Assembly (NCBI GenBank): GCA_022567275.1
Contig: JADFHH010000016.1
Location: forward strand, 1-11,814
From: Pseudomonadota bacterium
GTDB lineage: Bacteria > Pseudomonadota > Alphaproteobacteria > Rhizobiales > Methyloligellaceae
DNA length: 11,814 nucleotides
Direction of reading: 5' to 3'
A program made the translations under genes and the position numbers. This document shows, piece after piece, positions 1 through 6,148 of the stretch; position 1 is the stretch's first letter; the number at the start of each line of letters is the position of its first letter. The notes beneath the pieces were generated by a model, which was not told the DNA's origin, did not search any database, and saw nothing but the letters and a program-made list of their open reading frames with translations.

Positions 1-1
1 A

Positions 2-409
2 CCGATCCGCGTAGGCCGCCTGTTTCAAGTGTATGCTGGAGCGTGCGACATCGCTCGCGTTGGCCGCATCGTGAGGGAGAACCTGGACCGCGCACTGAAA
101 GCGCTACAGCGGACCGACAAAGTCATCATTGAGCGGGAAGGGTCGGCAACCAGCGATATCGACTGCCGGGTCGCGCGTATCATGGGCACACCTGCCGTAG
201 TCATTCGAATTGACGATACTAGAAAATTCGGGGAAATCCCGCCCTCCGAAATCGGTGCTGTACTTGCTGAGGTGCGGCGCGCGCACCCGATGGCAGATGA
301 CGAGACTATCTATCACAAAGTGATAGGAAAGTATGGCATATCCCGCCCCACTCGGAAAATAGAGGCCGAGCTCAAGAGGACCGAACCCGAGTTGATTTCG
401 GACAGCTAG
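2..409 (+). CDS. C-terminal part of a DUF3320-type helicase-like protein (5' truncated by window edge)
   Basis: The frame is open from the first bases of the window (PIRVGRLFQ...) through the GTG at 29, so the gene almost certainly begins upstream and only its last 135 codons are visible. The tail has two parts that match my memory of the end of large SF1 helicase-like proteins carrying DUF3320. The first is an amphipathic stretch like a winged-helix unit (PIRVGRLFQ then RVGRIVRENLDRALKAL). The second, after a short variable linker, is the pattern IPPSEIGAVLAEV followed by YGISRPTRKIEAEL. Members of that group often carry DUF4011, helicase and Vsr-like nuclease domains and include proteins linked to phage defence, but none of those domains is visible here. 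The TAG stop at 407-409 lies one base before an IS21 element, so the C-terminus looks intact. Family assignment is moderate and function is inferred only. Confidence 0.6.
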   Translation, partial: PIRVGRLFQVYAGACDIARVGRIVRENLDRALKALQRTDKVIIEREGSATSDIDCRVARIMGTPAVVIRIDDTRKFGEIPPSEIGAVLAEVRRAHPMADDETIYHKVIGKYGISRPTRKIEAELKRTEPELISDS

Positions 410-410
410 A

Positions 411-503
411 TGCGTATTCCGGGGTCATCCGGCACCTGATTCCGATAGTATCCGGCACCCCAATCCAAATTTATCCGGCATCTGATTCCGGGGCATCCGG
501 CAC
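411..503 (+). repeat. Left end of IS21 element: terminal inverted repeat plus subterminal repeats
   Basis: The outer terminal repeat is at 411-433. Further copies of the pattern TGATTCCG, three or four variable bases, then ATCCGGCACC occur at 437-460 and 483-503, and a half copy (TTATCCGGCA) at 471-480. In IS21-family elements such multiple terminal repeats are the transposase binding sites. The copies here run in the same orientation and are spaced by roughly 20-25 bp. Confidence 0.85.
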
Positions 504-588
504 CCCCTGATGCTGATAGCTTTTGCCGCTGCTGAGCCAATACGAAGCGGGCTAGCTTTCTTTCCTTTTTGGAACGGAAGGCCCCCAC

Positions 589-2118
589 ATGAAGAGATTG
601 GCGATGCGCAAGATACGGGACGCTTTGCGTCTGCACGAGCAGGGATTATCCCCAATGCGGATAGGCGAGAGCCTTGGTGTTGGGCGCACGACGGTTCAGG
701 AGTATCTGTCTCGCACCCGGGCCGCCGGTTTGTCCTGGCCGTTGCCGGATGATTTGGGTGACGGCGAGCTTGAGAAGCTGCTCTATCCTCGCAGTGCCGG
801 AGATGTCCGGGGGACGTTTGCGCCGCCGGACTGGGCTTATCTGCACCGTGAGCTGCGCCGCAAAGGCGTGACGTTGTCGCTCTTGTGGGAAGAGTATCGC
901 GCGCTTCACCCCGGCGGTTATGGCTACAGCCGGTTCTGTGAGCTTTACTCCCGTTGGGAGAGCAAGCTGTCGCCGGTGATGCGCCAGCGTCACCCGGCTG
1001 GCGAACGATTGTTTGTGGATTATGCCGGAGCCACACTGGATGTGGTCTGCCCCAGGACAGGCGAGGTGCGATCCGTCCAGCTCTTTGTGGCCACGTTGGG
1101 GGCGTCCAATTACACCTATGTCGAAGCCAGCTGGACGCAGAGTTTACCAGACTGGATTGCCTCTCATGTCCGGGCCTTTGAGTTCTTCGGCGGGGCGCCG
1201 GCGCAGGTTGTCTGTGACAATCTGAAGGCCGGCGTCACCAAGGCCTGTTTCTATGAACCAGCCATCAACCGCACCTATGCGGATATGGCGGCGCATTACG
1301 ACACTGCCGTTGTTCCGGCGCGACCGCGCAAACCTAAGGACAAGGCAAAAGTCGAGGGGGCGGTTCTGCTGGCCGAACGCTGGATCGTCGCGCGGCTACG
1401 AAACGGTAAGTTCTTTTCTCTGGATGAGGTGAACGGGGCTATCGGGGAACTCCTGGATCGGCTCAACGCCAAAGTGACCCGGCATCTGGGGGCCAGCCGG
1501 CGGGATATGTTTGAACAACTGGATCGTCCAGCGCTCAAAGCCCTGCCGGTGGAACCTTACGTCTATGCCGAATGGAAAGAATGCCGCGTGGGGCTGGATT
1601 ACCACATCGATGTGGGGCGGCATTACTACTCGGTACCCCATCAATTGCTGAAGCAAAAACTATGGGTCAGGATCACCGGACGCACGATTGAGGTCTATTT
1701 TAAAGGCAAACGCGTGGCCGCCCATGTCCGCACATCGGGCAATTACCAGCACTCGACTTGCACGGATCACATGCCCTCGCACCACCGTTTCCGGGCTGAT
1801 TGGACGCCGGAGCGGATGCGCAGACAGGCGGCCCGGATAGGCCCCAACACTGAAGCGCTGATCGAGGTCATCCTGCGGGAGAGGCGGCATCCAGAACAGG
1901 GCTTCCGGGCCTGTCTGGGTATTCTGCGTCTGGCCAAATCCTATGGCGCCAACCGGCTGGAGGCCGCGTGTGAACGGGCGCTTGAGATCAACGCCCGATC
2001 CTACAGTTCCGTTAAATCCATTCTGAAGAATGGCCTTGATCGCCGGACCCGCGAACGCGCCACGGACGGCCCGGCGATCACCCATCCCAATATCCGTGGC
2101 GCCCGATACTTCCATTGA
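589..2118 (+). CDS. istA: IS21 family transposase IstA
   Basis: This 509-aa protein is the DDE transposase that cuts and joins the ends of the IS21 element. An N-terminal helix-turn-helix (about residues 8-42, GLSPMRIGESLGVGRTTVQ) should bind the terminal repeats. The integrase catalytic core follows: D144 in RLFVDYAG, D210 in VVCDNLKAGV and E256 in KDKAKVEGAV make the DDE triad. The C-terminal beta-strand-rich segment (VGRHYYSVPH, VRITGRTIEVYFKGKRVAAH) is typical of the family. Length is normal. The ATG at 589 has a purine-rich ribosome site (GGAACGGAAGG) just upstream. istB starts 14 bp after the stop, so the pair forms an operon. No frameshift or lost catalytic residue is seen. Confidence 0.95.
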   Translation: MKRLAMRKIRDALRLHEQGLSPMRIGESLGVGRTTVQEYLSRTRAAGLSWPLPDDLGDGELEKLLYPRSAGDVRGTFAPPDWAYLHRELRRKGVTLSLLWEEYRALHPGGYGYSRFCELYSRWESKLSPVMRQRHPAGERLFVDYAGATLDVVCPRTGEVRSVQLFVATLGASNYTYVEASWTQSLPDWIASHVRAFEFFGGAPAQVVCDNLKAGVTKACFYEPAINRTYADMAAHYDTAVVPARPRKPKDKAKVEGAVLLAERWIVARLRNGKFFSLDEVNGAIGELLDRLNAKVTRHLGASRRDMFEQLDRPALKALPVEPYVYAEWKECRVGLDYHIDVGRHYYSVPHQLLKQKLWVRITGRTIEVYFKGKRVAAHVRTSGNYQHSTCTDHMPSHHRFRADWTPERMRRQAARIGPNTEALIEVILRERRHPEQGFRACLGILRLAKSYGANRLEAACERALEINARSYSSVKSILKNGLDRRTRERATDGPAITHPNIRGARYFH

Positions 2119-2132
2119 AAGAGGAGACACAC

Positions 2133-2891
2133 ATGCTCACCCACCCAACCCTGGATCAGCTCAAGGAACTCAAGCTCGACGGCATGGCCGAGGCCTTTAC
2201 GGAACTGGAGGCTCAGGACGGAACTGCCGCCCTCAATCACGCCGAATGGCTGGCGCTGCTGATCGACCGCGAGACCTCCAGCCGGGCCACCAAACGCTTC
2301 CAGACCCGCATGCGATCGGCAAAGCTGCGCCATGCGGGCGCAGCGCCTGAGGACGTCGATTACCGCGCAAGGCGCAATCTCGACAAAGCCCTGTTCCAGA
2401 AGCTCCTGACCGGCAAATGGATCAAACAGCGCCGCAACCTCATGCTCACCGGGCCTTGCGGTACCGGCAAAACCTGGCTCGCATGCGCTCTGGCCCAAGC
2501 GGCCTGCCGGGACGGCGTCACGGTGCTCTACAAACGCCTGCCCAGGTTGTTCGACGAGTTGGAACTCGCCCACGGCGACGGACGGTTCCCACGCCTCTTC
2601 CGCAGCCTCACGAAAGTCGATCTCCTGATCCTCGATGACTGGGGGCCGGAGCGCCTGAATGCAAGCCAGCGGCGCGACCTGATGGAGATTGTTGAAGACC
2701 GCTACGACGCTGGATCAACGCTCATAACCAGCCAGCTCCCCCTCGACACATGGCACGACGTCATAGGCGAACCCACCTTCGCCGACGCCATCCTCGATCG
2801 CCTCGTCCACAACGCCTATCGCATCGGACTCGATGGACAGTCCATGAGGAAAACCAGAACCAAAAACATTGACGAAGAGGTCGTCAACTGA
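2133..2891 (+). CDS. istB: IS21 family helper ATPase IstB
   Basis: IstB is the AAA+ ATPase that assists IstA in target selection and strand transfer; this copy has 252 aa. The Walker A motif GPCGTGKT is at residues 107-114 and Walker B LLILDDW ends at about 170. The segment STLITSQLP and the conserved tail DAILDRLVHNAYRI and SMRKTR are classic IstB signatures. The N-terminal helical part (LDQLKELKLDGMAEAF) is also canonical. I chose the ATG at 2133 because a strong ribosome site, GAAAGAGGAG, lies just upstream of it. An in-frame TTG at 2115 would overlap the istA stop and lacks such a site. The gene appears intact. Confidence 0.95.
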   Translation: MLTHPTLDQLKELKLDGMAEAFTELEAQDGTAALNHAEWLALLIDRETSSRATKRFQTRMRSAKLRHAGAAPEDVDYRARRNLDKALFQKLLTGKWIKQRRNLMLTGPCGTGKTWLACALAQAACRDGVTVLYKRLPRLFDELELAHGDGRFPRLFRSLTKVDLLILDDWGPERLNASQRRDLMEIVEDRYDAGSTLITSQLPLDTWHDVIGEPTFADAILDRLVHNAYRIGLDGQSMRKTRTKNIDEEVVN

Positions 2892-2930
2892 CACTACACA
2901 ACAAGGCTCAAACACGCCGCATTGTCAGCG

Positions 2931-2998
2931 TGCCGGATACCCCGGAATCAGGTGCCGGATGTTATTGGATTGAAGAGCCGGATACCCCGGAATATGCA
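2931..2998 (-). repeat. Right end of IS21 element: terminal inverted repeat plus subterminal copy
   Basis: The outer inverted repeat occupies 2977-2998 and is nearly identical to the left terminus read in the opposite direction. An inner copy at 2931-2960 (GCCGGATACCCCGGAATCA, then GGTGCCGGAT) contains one and a half units of the same motif. The end lies 40 bp after the istB stop. Confidence 0.85.
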
Positions 2999-3046
2999 GA
3001 CGGCTCTAAAGGTCACACTTCCACCGCCACCGCAATCGTTATGCAA

Positions 3047-4192
3047 CTACCTGAAGCGCAGATTTTCGCGTGAGAGCTGATCGATCGATGTGCAGCCCAT
3101 GAGCTTCATCCCCCGCTCGATCTCTGCCTGCATCAGGCCAAGGGCTCGCTCAACACCTGCCTGACCTGCCGCTGCCAGAGGAAAGAGATAGAATCGTCCG
3201 CCGCCCACAGCCTTGGCTCCAAGTGAAAGCGCCTTTAAAACGTGTGTCCCGCGCTGGACTCCTCCATCCATCATCACATCAATACGATCACCTACCGCGT
3301 CCACGATTTCGGCAAGCTGATCGAATGCCGCTCGCGAGCCGTCAAGCTGCCGACCGCCATGGTTTGATAAAATTATGCCGGTGCAACCTATCTCGACAGC
3401 GCTCTTCGCGTCGTCCACCGACATGAGGCCCTTGATACAGAACTGACCATCCCAAAGTCGGACCATTTCAGCCACGTCGTCCCAGTTCATAGAAGGGTCC
3501 AGCATTTCCGTAAAATACCGGCCGATCGACACGGGTCCACCGCTCATATCGACATGCTCATCCAGCTGGGGCAGCTTGAAGCGTTCATGGGTGACATAAT
3601 TGATGCCCCACATCGGCTTGATGGCGAATTGGATCATGCCGCCCAGCGTCAGCCTGAACGGAATTGAGAATCCGGTGCGAAGGTCGCGTTCGCGATTGCC
3701 GCCGGTGATGCTGTCCACTGTCAACATCATCACCTCGACACCGGCCTTCTTCGCGCGTTCCATCATGACGCGATTCAGCCCTCGGTCCCTGTGAAAATAG
3801 AACTGGTAGACCTGCGGCGTATCATGTGACTTGCGCAGCTCCTCAAGGCTGACCGTGCCTAGCGAGGATACGCCGAACATCGTGCCGTATTTAGCTGCTG
3901 CAGCAGCGACGGCCCGTTCACCCTGGTGATGGAACAGCCGCTGTAGAGCTGTAGGGGAGCAATAGAAAGGCATTGCGAGTTTCTGGCCCATTACCGTGAC
4001 CGAAAGATCAACCGTTTCCACGCCGCGCAGGACGTTCGGCACCAGATCACAACGCTCGAAGCTTGCCCTGTTTTGGCGATGGGTGGTTTCGTCATCTGCC
4101 GCCCCATCGATATAGTCAAATATCGGACCTGGCAGCCGCCGTTTTGCGAGTGCTCGGAAATCATGAAAATTGTGACAGTCGCGCAGGCGCAT
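3047..4192 (-). CDS. FMN-dependent alpha-hydroxy-acid dehydrogenase/oxidase (LldD-like)
   Basis: This 381-aa flavoprotein belongs to the family of L-lactate dehydrogenase (LldD), glycolate oxidase and mandelate dehydrogenase. These oxidise a 2-hydroxy acid to the 2-keto acid using FMN in a TIM barrel. Visible family residues include Y27 in FDYIDGAADDE, Y132 in QFYFHRDR, D160 with R167/R169 in TVDSITGGNRERDLRTGF, K254 in FCIKGLMS, and the active-site H278 and R281 in SNHGGRQLDG. The phosphate-binding end DGGVQRGTHVLKALSLGA is also present. The segment at about 180-210 (LTLGGMIQFAIKPMW) sits where membrane-associated members carry their membrane-contact loop. Length is normal. The true substrate (lactate, glycolate, mandelate or another acid) cannot be read from sequence. 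The gene is monocistronic and convergent with the IS21 genes. Confidence 0.92.
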   Translation of the reverse strand: MRLRDCHNFHDFRALAKRRLPGPIFDYIDGAADDETTHRQNRASFERCDLVPNVLRGVETVDLSVTVMGQKLAMPFYCSPTALQRLFHHQGERAVAAAAAKYGTMFGVSSLGTVSLEELRKSHDTPQVYQFYFHRDRGLNRVMMERAKKAGVEVMMLTVDSITGGNRERDLRTGFSIPFRLTLGGMIQFAIKPMWGINYVTHERFKLPQLDEHVDMSGGPVSIGRYFTEMLDPSMNWDDVAEMVRLWDGQFCIKGLMSVDDAKSAVEIGCTGIILSNHGGRQLDGSRAAFDQLAEIVDAVGDRIDVMMDGGVQRGTHVLKALSLGAKAVGGGRFYLFPLAAAGQAGVERALGLMQAEIERGMKLMGCTSIDQLSRENLRFR

Positions 4193-4581
4193 ATCTTGCT
4201 CGGCACCCTAAATCAGTTCTTATGAGCGGAAGCCGGTAGCAGTGTTTGCATTCAGGCGACACGAGGACAATGCCTTGCCCACAAGATTGCTGGTGTCGTT
4301 CAGATTATCTCAACCGCGGTTAGAGTCACGCGGTGATATTTCAGTCACGGTTGGTCGATATGCCTCGTCTGACTTCCGACGGTCTCTAGTGCTCAGCGGA
4401 CATGCTATTACGGACTGAACAGTGTCTGCTGTTGGCACATTCCAGCCGGTTACTGACCTGCCGATGAACGGCTGCTGTCAGGTGTTTAGTTGCCATTGGA
4501 TGCTGGTTTGGCTGCTATATCCTTAGGAGCTGCCGCTTTCATTGCCCAACTTGACCGGCAGGAATTGACCCTTAGGAGACC
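4193..4581. other. Gene-free stretch upstream of the LldD-like gene
   Basis: I see no convincing coding region here. It contains a perfect palindrome AACCGCGGTT at 4312-4321 and two direct repeats, AGTCACGCGGT at 4324-4334 and AGTCACGGT at 4343-4351, which start 19 bp apart. These lie about 120-160 bp upstream of the LldD-like start and could be an operator region. A diverged intergenic repeat copy occupies about 4421-4495. No clear -35/-10 pair was identified. Confidence 0.4.
4421..4495 (+). repeat. Diverged intergenic repeat, copy A
   Basis: The segment reads CAGTGTCTGCTGTTGGCACA, then diverges, then ACGGCTGCTGTCAGGTG. It aligns by eye, with small gaps, to the segment at about 5304-5378 (AACGTCCGTTATTGGCACA ... 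ACGGCTGCTTTGGGGTG), at roughly 60-65% identity. The two copies flank the membrane-protein gene at 4582-4956. Both are noncoding. Confidence 0.45.
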
Positions 4582-4956
4582 TTACGACTTTTTATCCAAA
4601 TTAGCCGTGAGTAATTTTGCGCATTCGTCGGCCACTTCTCCGTTCGGAGAATCCGAACCCGGCGTCGTTGCAAAGCCAGCCTCCTCAATCAGATTGTCGC
4701 GATTCCATGAGTCTTCTTTTGAGAATGCAGCGCGCTGCTCTTCAGTTGCACTAGCGTTGAATCGCTCAACACAAACCGGAGCGTATGCAGCTACAACCGC
4801 AGCAGACGCACGATCTGCTGCCATTCTCTCGGCAGTGCCGGCGGTTACCCAACCAAGGAAGTAAAATCCACCAGCTAAGGTTAGGATGACACCAAGGACT
4901 GCACCCTGGATGAGACGTTTGATCGACTCGCCTTCAAACATCTTGGGAGTGGGCAT
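4582..4956 (-). CDS. Small membrane-anchored hypothetical protein, 124 aa
   Basis: This predicted protein has one transmembrane helix (about residues 15-37, LIQGAVLGVILTLAGGFYFL) followed by GWVTAGTAERMAADRASAAVV. The C-terminal soluble part contains two cysteines (C62 in APVCVERF, C112 in ADECAKLL) and the pattern SWNRDNLIEEAGFATTPGS. I recognise the arrangement from conserved alphaproteobacterial proteins of unknown function: a helix, a GWVTxGTA turn, an APxCVxxF cysteine and a W-containing ATMPGS-like segment. With the helix near the N-terminus, the soluble part with both cysteines could be periplasmic and disulfide-bonded, but that is inference. The start has an excellent ribosome site, AAGGAG, 7 bases before the ATG. 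The gene stands alone, flanked by repeat-rich noncoding DNA. Confidence 0.8.
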   Translation of the reverse strand: MPTPKMFEGESIKRLIQGAVLGVILTLAGGFYFLGWVTAGTAERMAADRASAAVVAAYAPVCVERFNASATEEQRAAFSKEDSWNRDNLIEEAGFATTPGSDSPNGEVADECAKLLTANLDKKS

Positions 4957-5052
4957 GAAGTTTACTCCTTCATCGTTAAAGGGCAGGGGAATTCCTACCC
5001 ACTGTCTTCACCCTATCATGAAAGTGGAAAAGTCAAATCCAAGGACTATATA

Positions 5053-5067
5053 TGACATCGGATGTCA
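5053..5067. promoter_or_regulatory. Perfect operator-like palindrome in an AT-rich region
   Basis: TGACATC and GATGTCA form perfect 7-bp arms around a single G. The site lies about 97 bp upstream of the start of the 124-aa membrane protein gene, on the promoter side of it. A TATATA sequence immediately flanks it, and on the minus strand a TTGACT with a weak TAGGGT 15 bp later lies between the palindrome and the gene. A dimeric repressor or activator could bind here, but no regulator is identified. Confidence 0.35.
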
Positions 5068-5303
5068 CACTTTTTAAAAGTTATAAAAAAAGAAAATCAC
5101 CTACAAAATGTTATATGTGAAGCAGGAAGCATGGGACAAATACACACCTAAACCGACATTCCCCGGATAGCCTTCAAATCCATGGCGATCATACGCCAGA
5201 CGGCTTCCACCGTCGGCATCGCTAACTTTCGGTTTTGATGCTGTGGACGGCTCCTCCACCGGCATCGCGATGGGCCAAAGTGTGGTGGTTATTCAGGAAC
5301 AGC

Positions 5304-5378
5304 GAACGTCCGTTATTGGCACAAAGCAGTCGTTCAGCGACGCCAGCCAGAACGGCTGCTTTGGGGTGCTAAACGGAA
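5304..5378 (+). repeat. Diverged intergenic repeat, copy B
   Basis: This is the partner of the copy at 4421-4495 and has the shared blocks TTGGCACA and ACGGCTGCT. It continues directly into the hairpin at 5396-5416 and then into the sequence interrupted by the MITE. The whole 5304-5630 region, without the MITE, may therefore be one compound repeat. Confidence 0.45.
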
Positions 5379-5395
5379 GTTCACAGCGTCAATGT

Positions 5396-5416
5396 CTGCT
5401 TTCGGGGATAAAGCAG
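5396..5416. repeat. Hairpin within intergenic repeat
   Basis: CTGCTTT at 5396-5402 and AAAGCAG at 5410-5416 form a perfect 7-bp stem around the 7-base loop CGGGGAT. The same GCTTT/AAAGC theme recurs nearby (CTGCTTTGGGGTG at about 5358, CCCAAAGCGGACATT at 5615-5629). No T-run follows, so it is not called a terminator. Confidence 0.55.
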
Positions 5417-5454
5417 CCGGAAATTGGTCACCGTGTTTTTGGCTGTTGTTGACC

Positions 5455-5613
5455 CAGGCTGTGTAAAAACGCAAAGGTTGGCCAGCCACGTAGAACGAGG
5501 TTCTCAATTTTATCGAAAACTGCTTTGCTTGTGCTCAAAACCTTAATCGGGGGCTCGCTGAGGAGAACCATTTTCTAGTGGATGCCGCTTCAGGCACGTT
5601 TTTACACAGCCTG
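5455..5613. mobile_element. MITE-like element, 159 bp
   Basis: Perfect 17-bp terminal inverted repeats, CAGGCTGTGTAAAAACG at 5455-5471 and its complement at 5597-5613, bound a short sequence with no transposase gene. The 4-bp sequence GACC occurs directly outside both ends (5451-5454 and 5614-5617), as expected for a target duplication. Removing the element and one GACC restores GTTGTTGACCCAAAGCGG, a continuous repeat-like sequence. The interior carries a 47-codon open frame on the minus strand (5571 down to 5428, starting MVLLSEPPIK) that exits through the left end; whether it is translated is unknown. The element was presumably mobilised by a full-length IS with the same ends elsewhere in the genome. 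Confidence 0.65.
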
Positions 5614-5699
5614 GACCCAAAGCGGACATTACGAGGACGCCCAATGTATTCGCAAACCGCACAGCCGCGGGAAAGGAGCCTGCAATTCCGGAAATCGGA

Positions 5700-5897
5700 T
5701 CAGCTAGCGTCCTCGGTGAGGGTATGGGCTGGATGTCGCGTATCACCTCGGCGATTTTGCCGACGAACGTAGGTGATTATTGCATCCGGATGCACAGCTT
5801 TGACCTTGAGGGCCGCAATGAGAGCGTCTTCGGCATCCACAAAAACGCGATCCGATTTGCCCTTCAGATTTAGACCGACGGTGTAATGCGACAACAT
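5700..5897 (-). CDS. Small conserved-looking hypothetical protein, 65 aa
   Basis: The product has 65 residues: it begins MLSHYTVGLNLKGKSDRV, continues through FVDAEDALIAALKVKAVHPD, and ends in a basic, proline/histidine-containing tail (YVRRQNRRGDTRHPAH). The alternating pattern and amphipathic helix AEDALIAALKVKAVHPD look like a real small alpha/beta fold. I believe similar proteins occur in other Alphaproteobacteria, but this is from memory. I chose the ATG at 5897 because AGGGATGAG lies just upstream of it; a further in-frame ATG at 5957 would add 20 poorly conserved-looking residues. Function is unknown. The gene is solitary and lies between the MITE region and the repeat upstream of 6148. 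Confidence 0.6.
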   Translation of the reverse strand: MLSHYTVGLNLKGKSDRVFVDAEDALIAALKVKAVHPDAIITYVRRQNRRGDTRHPAHTLTEDAS

Positions 5898-6040
5898 TGG
5901 CTCATCCCTGCAAACGGTTTGCGTCTCATTGCGTCCACGCCGCAATCTAACATGCATTATGTGGCCAGATATCTGATTTGTCGCTCAGCGCAAATAGAAT
6001 AACGTCCATTCTGCTCAAGTGACTGCGATGACCGTTGTTG

Positions 6041-6128
6041 GCACGATTCGGAAGTCTGGGCACACGTCCAGGGGCTTCCGCCTTGCCCCGCTTAGCCGAC
6101 ATCGGGGCTTTTGATTTCCACTCTTGAG
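6041..6128 (+). repeat. Direct repeat copy 1 flanking the reductase gene
   Basis: This aligns with 7150-7238 at about three quarters identity by eye. Shared blocks include TCGGAAGTC, GGGCAC, TTGCCC, GCTTAGCC and CTCTT-GAG, with one or two small gaps. It is noncoding and lies just downstream of the stop of the reductase gene. Confidence 0.75.
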
Positions 6129-6148
6129 AATATAGCAGCCGTCGAGCG

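Larger units (their letters stand above)
411..2998 (+). mobile_element. Complete IS21-family insertion sequence
   Basis: The element is about 2588 bp and carries istA and istB in the standard order, with near-identical terminal inverted repeats. The left end reads TGCGTATTCCGGGGT and the right end, complemented, reads TGCATATTCCGGGGT. Both continue into ATCCGGC, so over about 22 bp they differ by one substitution and one single-base indel. The element begins with TG and ends with CA, as expected for IS21. Additional copies of the terminal motif lie inside both ends, as is typical for binding of the IS21 transposase. Both genes are intact, so the element may be active. No matching 4-8 bp target duplication is visible: the left flank ends CAGCTAGA and the right flank starts GACGGCTC. 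This suggests a deletion or recombination after insertion. Confidence 0.93.
4957..5699. other. Gene-poor, repeat-rich stretch
   Basis: No convincing gene was found in this stretch. It contains an AT-rich block at 5040-5110 that is very unlike its neighbours, the palindrome at 5053-5067, two imperfect direct repeats of about 24 bp at 5199-5222 and 5246-5268 (GACGGCT, CCACC, GGCATCGC in common), hairpin-type intergenic repeats at 5304-5430, and a MITE-like element at 5455-5613. Confidence 0.5.

Noticed and set aside
425..1036. 203-codon open frame on the minus strand at the left end of the IS21 element
   Set aside because: It overlaps istA antisense, runs through the IS terminal repeats, and has a composition (Ala/Arg/Ser/Thr-rich) typical of the shadow of a GC-rich gene.
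2001..2573. 190-codon open frame on the minus strand across istA/istB
   Set aside because: Antisense to two certain genes, no recognisable domain and no ribosome site.
5199..5268. Two imperfect 24-bp repeats as a possible CRISPR-like or iteron array
   Set aside because: Only two copies, imperfect, with one 23-bp gap; no cas gene or replication gene nearby.
5243..5452. 69-codon plus-strand open frame in the repeat-rich region
   Set aside because: It runs through noncoding hairpin repeats and has a low-complexity Ser/Gly/Gln-rich product without a ribosome site.
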